Assembly: GCF_900091415.1 (NCBI RefSeq)
Contig: NZ_FMHU01000002.1
Coordinates: forward strand, 3,100,001-3,164,000
Length of the DNA stretch: 64,000 nt
Direction: 5' to 3'
From: Micromonospora inyonensis
Lineage (GTDB): Bacteria > Actinomycetota > Actinomycetes > Mycobacteriales > Micromonosporaceae
Shown: positions 28,869 through 37,669 of the stretch, in pieces
How positions within the stretch are numbered: the stretch's first letter is position 1
How the letters are laid out: each line of letters starts with the position of its first letter
Translations under genes and position numbers: made by a program
The notes under the pieces: generated by a model
What the model saw: the letters and a program-made list of their open reading frames with translations, nothing else
Told to the model about the DNA's origin: nothing
The model's database searches: none

Positions 28869-30421
28869 CCGTCCCCGACGTCACCGTCATCACCGCCGTC
28901 TACAACACCATGCCCTACCTGACCCGGTGTCTGACGTCGGTGGTGGAGCAGACCATCGGACTCGACCGGCTCGAGGTCATCGCCGTGGACGACGGCTCCA
29001 CCGACGGCAGCAGCCGGGAGCTGGACCGGTTCGCCCGGTCGTACCCGGGTACGGTCAAGGTGATCCACCAGGCGAACACCGGGGGTCCGGCGAACCCGAG
29101 CAACCGCGCGCTGGAGATCGCCACCGGCCGGTACGTCTTCTTCATCGGCTCGGACGACTACCTCGGGCCGGAGGCGCTGGAGCGGCTCGTCGCGGCGGCC
29201 GACCGGTACGACTCGGACGTGGTGCTGGGCCGGATGGTGGGGGTGAACAGCCGCTACATCCACCAGGCCATCTTCGAGTCCACCCAGGCCGAGGTGGACC
29301 TGTTCACCTCGCCGCTGCCGTTCTCGCTGTCCAACACGAAGCTGTTCCGGCGTGACCTGATCGAGCGGCACAAGCTGCGCTACCCGGAGGACATGCCGGT
29401 CGGCAGCGACCAGCCGTTCACCATCGAGGCCTGCTACCGGGCCCGACGGGTCTCCGTGCTCGCCGACTACGACTACTACTTCGCCGTGCGGCGGTTCAAC
29501 GCCCACAACATCACGTACAAGAGCCGGCACCTGGAACGGCTGCACTGCGCCGAGTCGATCATGGACTTCGTGGGCGGGCTGATCGAGGCCGGCCCCCGGC
29601 GGGACGCGGTGCTGCTGCGCCACTTCGCCTGGGAGGTCGCCCGGCTGCTGGAGAACGACTTCCTGGCGTTGGACCGGCCCACCCAGGCCAGCGTCCAGGC
29701 CGGGGTGCGGTCGCTGGCCGAGCGGTACCTCACCGACACGATCCGGGACCAGATCGGCATCGAGACCCGGGTCCGGCTCGCCCTGGCCTGGCACGGTGAG
29801 CTGGACGACCTGCTCGCGGCGATCCGGCAGGACGCCGACCAGGGCAACCCACCGGCGGTGGTGGAGGACGACCGCTGGTACGCCGACTACCCCGGCTTCC
29901 GCGACCCCCGTCTCGGCATCCCGGACCAGTGGTTCGAGATCACCGGCAGCGCCGCGGACTGGATCGCCCGGCTGGACACCGTGTCGGTCGCCTTCGAGGG
30001 CACCCGCGCCCTCGTGGTGACCGCCCGCAGCCCCCGTCCCGATTTGCCGCACCTCGCCTCGGCGTTGAAGATCGTGGCGGGCGACGTGCCGGCGGAGAGC
30101 ACCGAGCTGGTCCCGGACATCACCGGCACCACCATCCGGGCGCGCATCCTGTTGGCCGGTCTCCTCACCGACCTGGCTCCCGGCGGTAAGCTTCGACTCA
30201 TCCAGGCGCGGATCGACGCGCTCGGTACGACCGGGACGGCCCCCCTGCGCGGTCCCCGTCGGACGGTGCCCCAGCGTGTGGTGGTCCGCCGCGGCGCACG
30301 CCTGCACGTCCTCACCGCCACCACCAACCACAAGGGTCAACTGATCGTCGCCGTAGCACCTGTGACGCCACGCCGGGTGATGGCCCGCCTGCGGCGCAGG
30401 CTTCCACTAGGAGGAAAGTAG
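28865..30421 (+). CDS. GT2-family glycosyltransferase with C-terminal extension
   Basis: 518 residues starting at GTG 28865. The first ~220 residues are a classic GT-A domain: VTVITAVYNTMPYLTRCLTS, IAVDDGSTDGS, NTGGPANPSNRALEIATGRY, then FFIGSDDY (the DxD-type metal site) and GSDQPF. The remaining ~300 residues hold a helical region and a beta-rich segment that resembles accessory domains of teichoic-acid- or capsule-type transferases. It overlaps the GT4 stop. AGGAGG for the following dehydrogenase lies at its own 3' end, so the three genes form one transcription unit. Confidence 0.85.
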   Translation: MTVPDVTVITAVYNTMPYLTRCLTSVVEQTIGLDRLEVIAVDDGSTDGSSRELDRFARSYPGTVKVIHQANTGGPANPSNRALEIATGRYVFFIGSDDYLGPEALERLVAAADRYDSDVVLGRMVGVNSRYIHQAIFESTQAEVDLFTSPLPFSLSNTKLFRRDLIERHKLRYPEDMPVGSDQPFTIEACYRARRVSVLADYDYYFAVRRFNAHNITYKSRHLERLHCAESIMDFVGGLIEAGPRRDAVLLRHFAWEVARLLENDFLALDRPTQASVQAGVRSLAERYLTDTIRDQIGIETRVRLALAWHGELDDLLAAIRQDADQGNPPAVVEDDRWYADYPGFRDPRLGIPDQWFEITGSAADWIARLDTVSVAFEGTRALVVTARSPRPDLPHLASALKIVAGDVPAESTELVPDITGTTIRARILLAGLLTDLAPGGKLRLIQARIDALGTTGTAPLRGPRRTVPQRVVVRRGARLHVLTATTNHKGQLIVAVAPVTPRRVMARLRRRLPLGGK

Positions 30422-30426
30422 TAGAC

Positions 30427-31710
30427 ATGAACATCTGCGTCGTCGCCCTCGGGAAGATCGGACTGCCGCTGGCCGTGCAGTTCGCGACGAAGGGGCACCG
30501 GGTCATCGGTGCCGACGTCTCCGAGCGGGTGGTCAGCCTGGTCAACGACGGCGCGGTGCCGTTCCCCGGGGAAGCCGATCTGGACGTCAAGCTCAAGGAG
30601 GTGGTCTCGGCCGGTCTCCTCTCGGCCACCACCGACACCGCCGCCGCGGTGGCCGACAGCGAGGCCGTCGTGGTGGTCGTACCGCTGTTCGTGGACGCCG
30701 AGGGCGTGCCGGACTTCGGCTGGATGGACGACGCGACCCGGGCCATCGCCGCCGGTCTCAAGCCGGGCACCCTGGTCAGCTACGAGACCACCCTGCCGGT
30801 CGGCACCACCCGCAACCGTTGGGCGCCCATGCTGGAGCAGGGCTCCGGGCTCACCGCCGGCACGGACTTCCACCTGGTGTTCAGCCCCGAGCGGGTGCTC
30901 ACCGGCCGGGTCTTCGCCGACCTGCGCCGCTACCCGAAGCTGGTCGGCGGCATCGACGAGGCGTCCGCCGCGCACGGCGTCCGCTTCTACGAGGCGGTGC
31001 TCGACTTCGACGAGCGCCCCGACCTGGGCAAGCCGAACGGCGTGTGGGACCTCGGCTCGGCCGAGGCGTCCGAGCTGGCCAAGCTCGCCGAGACCACCTA
31101 CCGGGACGTCAACATCGGCCTGGCGAACCAGTTCGCCCGGTTCGCCGACACCGTCGGCGTGGACGTCACCAAGGTCATCGAGGCCTGCAACACCCAGCCG
31201 TACAGCCACATCCACTCCCCGGGCATCGCGGTGGGCGGCCACTGCATCCCGATCTACCCCCGGATGTACCTGTGGAACGACCCCGCCGCCACCGTGGTCC
31301 GTTCCGCCCGCGAGGCGAACGCGGCCATGCCGGAGTACGCCGTCGACCTGCTCGCCGCCGCGTACGGCGACCTCACCGGGGCGGAGGTGCTGGTGCTCGG
31401 TGCCGCCTACCGGGGCGGGGTCAAGGAGACCGCCTTCTCCGGGGTCTTCCCGACCGTGGAGGCGCTGCGCGCCCGGGGCGCCAAGCCGTACGTTTCGGAC
31501 CCGATGTACACCGCCGAGGAGTTGGCCGCGCACGGGCTGCCCGCCTACGCCGGGGAGCGGGTCACCGCCGCCGTCGTGCAGGCCGACCACGCCGAGTACC
31601 GCTCCCTGGCCGCCACCGACCTGCCCGACGTGCGGGTGCTGGTCGACGGCCGCCGGGTGACCGACCCGGCGCGCTGGGCCGACGTCCGGCGCGTCGTCAT
31701 CGGCGGCTGA
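30427..31710 (+). CDS. UDP-sugar 6-dehydrogenase (UDP-ManNAc/UDP-Glc dehydrogenase family)
   Basis: Oxidises C6 of a nucleotide sugar to a uronate with two NAD+. 427 residues: N-terminal Rossmann fold (VVALGKIGLPLAVQFATKGH), central helical domain, and the catalytic cysteine at residue 273 in GGHCIPIYP. The C-terminal UDP-binding domain contains VLVLGAAYRGGVKETAFS. The family includes WecC/WbpA, and context favours a UDP-GlcNAc- or ManNAc-type substrate because an N-acetyltransferase of the WlbB/WbpD type follows convergently. AGGAGG precedes ATG 30427. It is the last gene of the plus-strand unit; the hairpin at 31854-31913 follows. Confidence 0.88.
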   Translation: MNICVVALGKIGLPLAVQFATKGHRVIGADVSERVVSLVNDGAVPFPGEADLDVKLKEVVSAGLLSATTDTAAAVADSEAVVVVVPLFVDAEGVPDFGWMDDATRAIAAGLKPGTLVSYETTLPVGTTRNRWAPMLEQGSGLTAGTDFHLVFSPERVLTGRVFADLRRYPKLVGGIDEASAAHGVRFYEAVLDFDERPDLGKPNGVWDLGSAEASELAKLAETTYRDVNIGLANQFARFADTVGVDVTKVIEACNTQPYSHIHSPGIAVGGHCIPIYPRMYLWNDPAATVVRSAREANAAMPEYAVDLLAAAYGDLTGAEVLVLGAAYRGGVKETAFSGVFPTVEALRARGAKPYVSDPMYTAEELAAHGLPAYAGERVTAAVVQADHAEYRSLAATDLPDVRVLVDGRRVTDPARWADVRRVVIGG

Positions 31711-31853
31711 GCCACACCGGTCCGGTCCGCCGGACCGCGCCCCACGTGACACGGGCCCCGACCGATCCGGTCGGGGCCCGTCCGCGTCGCCGGCACCTCG
31801 CCGCCGCGTCCTGGCTCTCCGCGCCGACTGCCGCCGGTCCGGCGCTGCCGCCG

Positions 31854-31913
31854 GGTGGTAGGAGGGGACCCCTGCACGACAGAAAGCGGTAACAGGGGAC
31901 CCCTCCTACCACC
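31854..31913. terminator. Bidirectional hairpin terminator, 21-bp perfect stem
   Basis: Arms 31854-31874 and 31893-31913 are perfectly complementary around an 18-nt loop, with core AGGAGGGGACCCCT. The site lies between the convergent dehydrogenase and acetyltransferase genes, whose stops are at 31710 and 31914. No T-tract follows, which is common for actinobacterial terminators. Confidence 0.85.
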
Positions 31914-32456
31914 TCAGACGCCAGCCGGCGGGTTGGCCGGGTCCCGGGAGACCACCTCGCCCTTCTCGTTCACCCAGCCCTTGGGGCGGGCCGGGTTACC
32001 GGCGACCAGCTGGTACGGAGCGACGTCCCGGGTCACCACCGAACCGGCGGCGATCATCGCGTACGAGCCGACCTCGATCCCGCAGACCAGGGTGGCGTTC
32101 GCGCCGATGGACGCGCCCCGGCGTACCACGGTCGGGGTGATCTCCCAGTCCGGGTTCTGCGCCCGGGGGCGGAAGTCGTTGGTGAAGACGGCGCACGGGC
32201 CGACGAAGACCTCGTCCTCCAGCGTCACGCCCTGGTACACGGAGACGTTGTTCTGGACCTTGCAGAGGTCCCCGATGACCACGTTGCTGTCGACGTAGAC
32301 GTTGCGTCCGATCACGCAGCCGCCGCCGATCCGCGCGGTGGACCGGACGTGCGCCAGGTGCCAGACCTTCGTGCCGTCGCCGATCCGCGCGCCCTCCTCG
32401 ACGTCGGCCGTCGGGTGCACGAAGACCTGGTCGGTTCCTTGGCTCATGGGCTCCAC
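31914..32456 (-). CDS. Left-handed beta-helix N-acetyltransferase (WlbB/WbpD type)
   Basis: 180 residues of hexapeptide repeats. The sequence VHPTADVEEGARIGDGTKVW begins the helix, followed by IGRNVYVDSNVVIGD and GVTLEDEVFVGPCAVFTND; the C-terminal coil is AGNPARPKGWV. Enzymes of this type acetylate the 3-amino group of UDP-2-acetamido-3-amino-uronates, which fits the neighbouring dehydrogenase. The start could be GTG 32456 or ATG 32447; neither has an ideal ribosome site. The gene ends directly at the shared hairpin. I infer that dehydrogenase and acetyltransferase contribute to one modified uronic acid, but no 3-oxidase or aminotransferase is present here. Confidence 0.82.
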   Translation of the reverse strand: MEPMSQGTDQVFVHPTADVEEGARIGDGTKVWHLAHVRSTARIGGGCVIGRNVYVDSNVVIGDLCKVQNNVSVYQGVTLEDEVFVGPCAVFTNDFRPRAQNPDWEITPTVVRRGASIGANATLVCGIEVGSYAMIAAGSVVTRDVAPYQLVAGNPARPKGWVNEKGEVVSRDPANPPAGV

Positions 32457-32804
32457 TCACAGTCAGCAGGGCGCGTCCGCGCCGGTGTGGCGTACGGCCG
32501 GCGGCCGGCGGGACGGACCCGCCCGGAGCCGGCGCACGTGCTCGGTCACCCGTGGTCCCGGCGCGCGTCACCGGGGAGCACCACGGCAGCGGGAAGCATA
32601 ACCGGCGGCTCCGCCCACGCCCGACGCTCACCCGCCGCAACGCCGTCCACCCGAGCTGTCCCACCCGGCCGGAGGGGCGTCCGGTCCCGCCGCCCCTCCC
32701 GGCCTGCGGGCGGCCGTCCGCAGGCCGGCGCCCGGTGCGGTCCCCGGCCGGGGGTGTCGTGACGCCAGCCCGTCTGGCACCATTCGCTGACCGGGGGCTC
32801 AACA
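32457..32804. other. Divergent intergenic region
   Basis: 348 bp between the acetyltransferase and response-regulator starts. It is very GC-rich and I see no gene. It must hold promoters for both directions, but I find no clear -35/-10 pair. Confidence 0.5.
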
Positions 32805-33473
32805 GTGGAGGTGCGGGTGCGGGTCCTGCTGGTGGAGGACGACCGCCGGGTGGCGGCGGCCCTGTCGTCGGCGTTGACCCGGCGGGGCTACCAGGTCGAG
32901 CACGCCGCGACCGTGGCGGCGGCGCTGGCCGCCGCGCCGTGCGACCTGGTCCTGCTCGACCTGACCCTGCCGGACGGGGACGGCACCGAACTGTGCCGGG
33001 AGCTGCGGCGGCGCAGCGCGCAGATCGGCATCATCGCGGTCACCGCCCGGGGCGAGGAGCGGGACCGGGTGCTCGGGCTGCGTCTCGGCGCGGACGACTA
33101 CGTGGTGAAGCCCTTCTCGATGGTCGAGTTGCAGGCCCGGATCGAGGCGGTGCTGCGCCGCGCCGCCCGCGCCGCACCGGAACTGGACCGGATCACCGCC
33201 GGCGGCCTCCGGATCGACGTGGCCGCCCGGACCGTCACCGTCGACGACCGGTCGGTCACCCTGACCCGCAAGGAGTTCGACATCCTCGTGTCGCTCGCCC
33301 GGCAGCCCGGCGCGGTGGTGCCCCGCGAGCGGATCCTGCTTGACGTCTGGGGGACCACCTGGGCCGAGGGGCACACCGTCGAGGTGCACGTCGGGTCGCT
33401 GCGCGGCAAGCTGGGCGACGCGCGGCTGGTGGAGACCGTGCGCGGGGTCGGCTACCGGCTCCGCGCCGAGTGA
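32805..33473 (+). CDS. OmpR-family response regulator
   Basis: 222 residues. The receiver domain has acidic pair Asp12/Asp13, phospho-acceptor Asp52 in LLDLTLPDGDG, and the conserved Lys in DDYVVKPFS. The C-terminal winged helix includes LTRKEFDILVSLARQPGAVV and the VHVGSLRGKLGD recognition region. The start is one of several close GTGs (32805 or 32817). The partner kinase begins 7 bp downstream. A TAXI-type binding protein lies convergently beside the pair, an arrangement reminiscent of tricarboxylate-sensing (TctDE-like) loci. Confidence 0.9.
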   Translation: MEVRVRVLLVEDDRRVAAALSSALTRRGYQVEHAATVAAALAAAPCDLVLLDLTLPDGDGTELCRELRRRSAQIGIIAVTARGEERDRVLGLRLGADDYVVKPFSMVELQARIEAVLRRAARAAPELDRITAGGLRIDVAARTVTVDDRSVTLTRKEFDILVSLARQPGAVVPRERILLDVWGTTWAEGHTVEVHVGSLRGKLGDARLVETVRGVGYRLRAE

Positions 33474-33480
33474 GGTCGAG

Positions 33481-34932
33481 GTGCGCCGTCGGCTGGTCAT
33501 CAGCTACCTGCTGCTGATGGCGCTGGTGCTGGTGGCACTGGAGACCCCGCTCGCGGTGACCCTGGCCAACCGGGAGACCGACCGGGTCCGCGCGGACCGG
33601 CTCGCCGACGCCACCCGGTTCGCCTCGCTCGCCGGCCCGGCACTTCGCGGCGGCGGCACCGGCCAGCTCGACGGGGAACTGGGCAGCTACGAGGACCTGT
33701 ACGGCATCGGCGCGGCCGTGGTCGACCGGGAGCTGCGGACGGTGGCGGTCTCCGACGGCTACCGGTCGTCCCCGACGACCGAGCTGGCCCTGCGGGTCGC
33801 GCTCTCCGGGCAGCAGTTCACCGGTGCCGAGTCGGTCTGGCCCTGGGTGGACGGACCGATCGTGGTGGCGGTGCCGATCAACGACGGCGGCGAGGTGCTG
33901 GGCGCGGTGGTGACCGCCAGCCCGGTCGACGCGGTCCGCCGCGCTGTCACGACCTGGTGGCTGGTCCTCGCGGCGATCGGGCTGCTCGCCGTGCTGGCCT
34001 GCGTCTCGACCGCGTTCGGGTTGGCCGGCTGGGTGCTGCGCCCGGTCATCGAACTGGACGCGGTGACCCACGAGATCGCCGAGGGGGATCGCAGCGCCCG
34101 GGTCCAGCACCGGCTCGGGCCGCCGGAGCTGCGCCGCCTCGCGGCCGGCTTCAACCACATGGCCGACGTGGTCTCCGACGTGATGGACCGGCAGCGGGCC
34201 TTCGTCGCGCACGCCAGCCACCAGCTCCGCAACCCGCTCACCGCGTTGCGGCTGCGGGTGGAGGAGCTGGGGCCGAGCCTGACCGACCCGGAGGGGCGGG
34301 CCGAGCACCGGCTGGCCCTGGAGGAGACCGACCGGCTGGCCCAGGTGCTCGACGCGCTGCTCACCCTGGCCCGGGCCGAGCGGGAGGAGAACCGGCTGGT
34401 GACCGTCGACGCGGTGGCGGTGGCCGCCTCCCGGGTGACCGCCTGGGAGCCGCTGGCCCGCCGCCGGCAGGTCACGCTACGCCTGGTCGCGGCCTCCGGC
34501 CCCCGGTACGCCCGTACCGTGCCCACCGCCATCGACCAGGCCCTGGACGCGTTGATCGACAACGCGGTGAAGTTCAGTGGCGCCGGGGGCGCGGTGACGG
34601 TGACCGTCGAGCCGGCCGAGGACGGGGTGACGCTGGTGGTCGCCGACACCGGTCCGGGTATGACCGACAGTCAGCTCGCGCAGGCGACCGAACGCTTCTG
34701 GCGTGCCCCGGACGCGCAGAACGTCGAGGGGGCCGGGCTCGGACTGACCATCGTGGCCGTGCTGGTGGACGCCTCCGGCGGGCACCTGACCATGCGCCGG
34801 GGCGAGCCGCGCGGCCTGGTGGCCGAGCTGTGGTTTCCCACCGCGCCGACCGGAGCCGGCCCGCCGGGGGCCGGCCGGACCGAGAGTCGGCGGACCCCTG
34901 AGCCGGCCGGACCGAGCGCGGCGGACCCCTGA
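33481..34932 (+). CDS. Sensor histidine kinase (HAMP-containing)
   Basis: 483 residues from GTG 33481. Membrane helix near residues 5-28, an extracytoplasmic sensor of ~130 residues, a second helix near 160-185, then HAMP. The H-box is ASHQLRNPL with phospho-His at residue 247. The N-box is DNAVKFS (around 360-366) and the G-boxes are DTGPGMT and GAGLGLTI. It would autophosphorylate and pass phosphate to the preceding regulator. The Pro/Ala-rich tail is unremarkable. The signal is unknown; the binding protein whose gene ends 15 bp away could present a carboxylate ligand. Confidence 0.9.
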   Translation: MRRRLVISYLLLMALVLVALETPLAVTLANRETDRVRADRLADATRFASLAGPALRGGGTGQLDGELGSYEDLYGIGAAVVDRELRTVAVSDGYRSSPTTELALRVALSGQQFTGAESVWPWVDGPIVVAVPINDGGEVLGAVVTASPVDAVRRAVTTWWLVLAAIGLLAVLACVSTAFGLAGWVLRPVIELDAVTHEIAEGDRSARVQHRLGPPELRRLAAGFNHMADVVSDVMDRQRAFVAHASHQLRNPLTALRLRVEELGPSLTDPEGRAEHRLALEETDRLAQVLDALLTLARAEREENRLVTVDAVAVAASRVTAWEPLARRRQVTLRLVAASGPRYARTVPTAIDQALDALIDNAVKFSGAGGAVTVTVEPAEDGVTLVVADTGPGMTDSQLAQATERFWRAPDAQNVEGAGLGLTIVAVLVDASGGHLTMRRGEPRGLVAELWFPTAPTGAGPPGAGRTESRRTPEPAGPSAADP

Positions 34933-34947
34933 GCCGGCCGGGCGTGG

Positions 34948-35910
34948 TCAGGGCTTGTTCGCCCGGTACCAGGCCGCCGCGCCCGGGTGCAGGGGGAGCG
35001 GGACGGTGGCGATGGCCGATCGGGCACTCATCCGACCGGCGGCCGGATGCGCGGCGGCCAGTTCCTCCCGGCGTTCCATCAGCAGCCGGGTCACCTCCCG
35101 CACCACGGCCTCCGGCACGTCCGCCCCGACCACGAGGTAGTTCGGGTTCGCCACGGTGGTCACCGGTTCCGCGCCGTACGCCGAGCTGGGGATGTCCCGG
35201 GAGACGTAGACCTCCCGGTGGCTGCGGCGCAACGGCTCGGTCCACTCGCCCAGGTCGACCAGGCGGATCCCGGCGGTGCCGGCGAGCTGCTCGATCGCCC
35301 GTACCGGCAGGCCGCCGGAGAAGAAGAACGCGTCGATCCGCCCGTCGCGGAGCGCGGTCACCGAGTCGTCCAGCCCGAGCCGTTCCCGTCGCACCGCACC
35401 GCCGTCCAGTCCCGCCACGTCGAGCAGCCGGCCCGCGGTGATCCCGGTGCCCGAGCCGGGGGCACCCACCGACACCCGCCGGCCGCGCAGGTCCGCCACC
35501 GTCCGGATCGGCGACTCGGCGCTGGTGACCAGGTGCAGCAGGTCGTCGTAGACCCGGGCCACCGCCACCACGCCGGGGTGGGCGTCCGGGGCCCCGGAGA
35601 GGACGTCGGCCTGGGTGAAGCCGAGTTCCGCCCCGCCCGCCGCGACCAGCCGGACGTTCTCCGCCGACGCGGCGGTCACCACCACGGTCGCCCGGACCCC
35701 GGGCAGTTCCCGGTTGAGGATGGTCGCCAGCGACTGGCCGAAGGCGTGGTAGACCGCGGTGGGGCTACCGGTGGCGATCCGGATCCGGACCGGCTCGATT
35801 GGTTCGTCGCGGCATCCGGCCAACGCCGGAACGGCCGCCCCGACCAGCACGGCCAGCAGCGCGAGGGCGACCGCCGGCCGCCGGCCGGAGGCGGAGGGCA
35901 CGGTGTTCAC
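34948..35910 (-). CDS. TAXI-family TRAP-type solute-binding lipoprotein
   Basis: 320 residues. The signal peptide ends in a lipobox ALAGC with Cys33 as lipid anchor. The mature part has RIRIATGSPTAVYHAFGQSL near its start, ELGFTQADVLSGA, GRRVSVGAPGSGTGITAGRLL and DAFFFSGGLP, all hallmarks of TAXI proteins, which bind small carboxylates such as glutamate. No TRAP membrane subunit (DctQ/M fusion) is adjacent, so it may act as a sensory accessory to the neighbouring kinase rather than in transport. That is inference from location only. Confidence 0.82.
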   Translation of the reverse strand: MNTVPSASGRRPAVALALLAVLVGAAVPALAGCRDEPIEPVRIRIATGSPTAVYHAFGQSLATILNRELPGVRATVVVTAASAENVRLVAAGGAELGFTQADVLSGAPDAHPGVVAVARVYDDLLHLVTSAESPIRTVADLRGRRVSVGAPGSGTGITAGRLLDVAGLDGGAVRRERLGLDDSVTALRDGRIDAFFFSGGLPVRAIEQLAGTAGIRLVDLGEWTEPLRRSHREVYVSRDIPSSAYGAEPVTTVANPNYLVVGADVPEAVVREVTRLLMERREELAAAHPAAGRMSARSAIATVPLPLHPGAAAWYRANKP

Positions 35911-35965
35911 CGGCTGTACTCTGCGCCCGGACGGCCCCGGTTGGCAACCCGCCGTCGCGCGGACG

Positions 35966-36643
35966 CTAGGCGGTCTCCCCGGCCGGGGCGGTCACCGGGG
36001 CGGGGGTCAGGCTGGCGCTCTCCAGGATCCGGTTGCGGTCCGCCCCGTCGGCGACGCTCACCACGAAGCAGCCGGCCCCGGGGCGGAGCGTGGCGGGAAC
36101 CTCCAGCAGGGCGGCGCCCCGGACCAGGACCGCGGCCAGCTCCCGGTCGGTGAGGCGGACCCCGAGGATGTGCCGGCGGACGTGCCGGCCACCGGCCAGC
36201 AGCGCGGACCGCCAGGCGGCGGCGGCCAGCCGGGACCGCCACACCCGACGGGCCGCGGACGCGCCGGGCACCGGTCCGCCGAGCAGTTCCCGCCGGCCCT
36301 GCCGCCACCCGGTGTCGAGCAGCGTCGCGTAGGCGGTCCGGGCGGACGCGGGCACCCGCAGCTGGTGCAGTTCGTAACGGCGGCGCAGACCGCCGACGGT
36401 GATGTCGTGCTCCACCGGGACACCGAGCCGCCCGAGCAACTGCCGCATGCGCAGCGCGGCGTCCTCGCGGTTGAACTCGACGGTGCTCCGGTACGGCTCA
36501 CCGGGATGCCGGCCCCGGGGACCCGCCGGCAGGGGCATGCAGCGCAGCAGGCAGGCGACCTCGAAGGCGTCGGCCACGGTCGGCCAGTCCAGCGGCGGCG
36601 GGTGCGCCGTGGCCCGGGGCCGGTCGAGCAGGGTGGTTTCCAT
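35966..36643 (-). CDS. Hypothetical protein, Arg/Ala-rich
   Basis: 225 residues from ATG 36643, chosen because GGAGGAG lies 10 bp upstream; a longer in-frame reading to 36790 lacks one. No membrane segment or signal. Features visible: RYELHQLRVPASARTAYATL, then GWRQGRRELLGGPVPGASAA and a helical Arg-rich stretch RRVWRSRLAAAAWRSALLAG. The pattern faintly recalls the LAGLIDADG-like half of WhiA-type proteins, but I cannot defend that. Position beside the TAXI lipoprotein, same strand, 55-bp gap, may mean a shared transcript. Confidence 0.6.
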   Translation of the reverse strand: METTLLDRPRATAHPPPLDWPTVADAFEVACLLRCMPLPAGPRGRHPGEPYRSTVEFNREDAALRMRQLLGRLGVPVEHDITVGGLRRRYELHQLRVPASARTAYATLLDTGWRQGRRELLGGPVPGASAARRVWRSRLAAAAWRSALLAGGRHVRRHILGVRLTDRELAAVLVRGAALLEVPATLRPGAGCFVVSVADGADRNRILESASLTPAPVTAPAGETA

Positions 36644-36796
36644 CGGGGACCGCTCCTCCACTCGTCGGGGTATCCCTACGGTGGACGGTGAGGGGCCCGC
36701 GCGGTACCGATCGGCGCAAGCCTTGAGCAAAATTTGCGTTGTCGCGCCCGGCGACGAGTGCGGCGGAGGTGCCGGCCGGTCGCCGGTCACCCACGG

Positions 36797-37591
36797 TCAG
36801 AGCCGGGTGACCACCACGTCGACCCGGCGGGGCCGGCCGGGCGTGACCGGTTCCTCCAGCACCGGGTACTTCAGGTCGCGCAGCGCGGTGACCAGCTCGG
36901 CCGCGTCGCGCGGGCGGATCCCGGCGGTGAGCAGGTCACGTACCAGCCGGCCCTTGGTCGCCTTGTTGAAGTGGCTGACCACCGACCGGGTCACCACCCC
37001 GTCGACCTCCCGTTCGTGCAGCACCCGCACGGTCACCGTCCGCCCGGCCACCTCCCCCCGGGGCGTCCAGGTCGCCGCGTAGGCGGCGGAGCGCAGGTCG
37101 AGCACCGGTCCGTCGGCCGCCGCCGACTCCATCGCCGGTGCCAGCACCCGCTTCCAGTACGCGGTCAGCGTCCCCGGTCCGGGCAGGGTGGTCCCGATCG
37201 GGCAGCGGTACGGCGGGATCCGGTCGGTGAGGCGTACCGCGCCCCAGAGCCCGGAGGCGACCAGTACCTGCCGGCGGGCGGCTCGCAGGGCTGGCGCGGG
37301 AAGGGTGGCCAGGTCCAGCGCCTCGTAGAGCACCCCGGTGTAGACCGCCGCCGCCGGGGCGGTGGCTGCCCGGCGCAGTCGCGCGTTGCGGGCGATGTCG
37401 TCCCGCTGGGCGCCGGTGAGCAGCACCTCCCGCCCGACGTCGGTGCCCGGCGCGGTGGCGACGGCGACCAGCGCGTCCAGCACCTCCTCCCGGGCCGGGT
37501 TCAGCTCGGGCAGGCTGAGCCGGGTCGGGTCGAGCCGCCGCCCGGCGCGGACGTCGGCCTTGCGCTCCGAGGGCGGCAGCAGGATGAGCAT
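36797..37591 (-). CDS. yaaA: Peroxide stress protein YaaA (DUF328 family)
   Basis: 264 residues, near the family's usual ~250. Diagnostic segments: MLILLPPSERKAD at the start, LTGAQRDDIARN, VYTGVLYEALD, VASGLWGAVRLTDRIPPYR and RSVVSHFNKATKGRLVRDLL. In Escherichia coli YaaA lowers free iron and limits oxidative damage; the actinobacterial homologues are assumed to act similarly. Stands alone, 18 bp before the start of intergenic sequence shared with the membrane glycosyltransferase gene. Confidence 0.88.
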   Translation of the reverse strand: MLILLPPSERKADVRAGRRLDPTRLSLPELNPAREEVLDALVAVATAPGTDVGREVLLTGAQRDDIARNARLRRAATAPAAAVYTGVLYEALDLATLPAPALRAARRQVLVASGLWGAVRLTDRIPPYRCPIGTTLPGPGTLTAYWKRVLAPAMESAAADGPVLDLRSAAYAATWTPRGEVAGRTVTVRVLHEREVDGVVTRSVVSHFNKATKGRLVRDLLTAGIRPRDAAELVTALRDLKYPVLEEPVTPGRPRRVDVVVTRL

Positions 37592-37669
37592 CGGGAGGCA
37601 CCCCTCACGGGCCGGTGGGACGCTGGCCGGGCGAGCCTACCCGGGCCCCGCCGGCGGAGACGGCAGCGC

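Noticed and set aside
35966..36643. WhiA-like (LAGLIDADG) assignment
   Set aside because: The resemblance is limited to a few residues and the protein is too short and lacks the C-terminal HTH.
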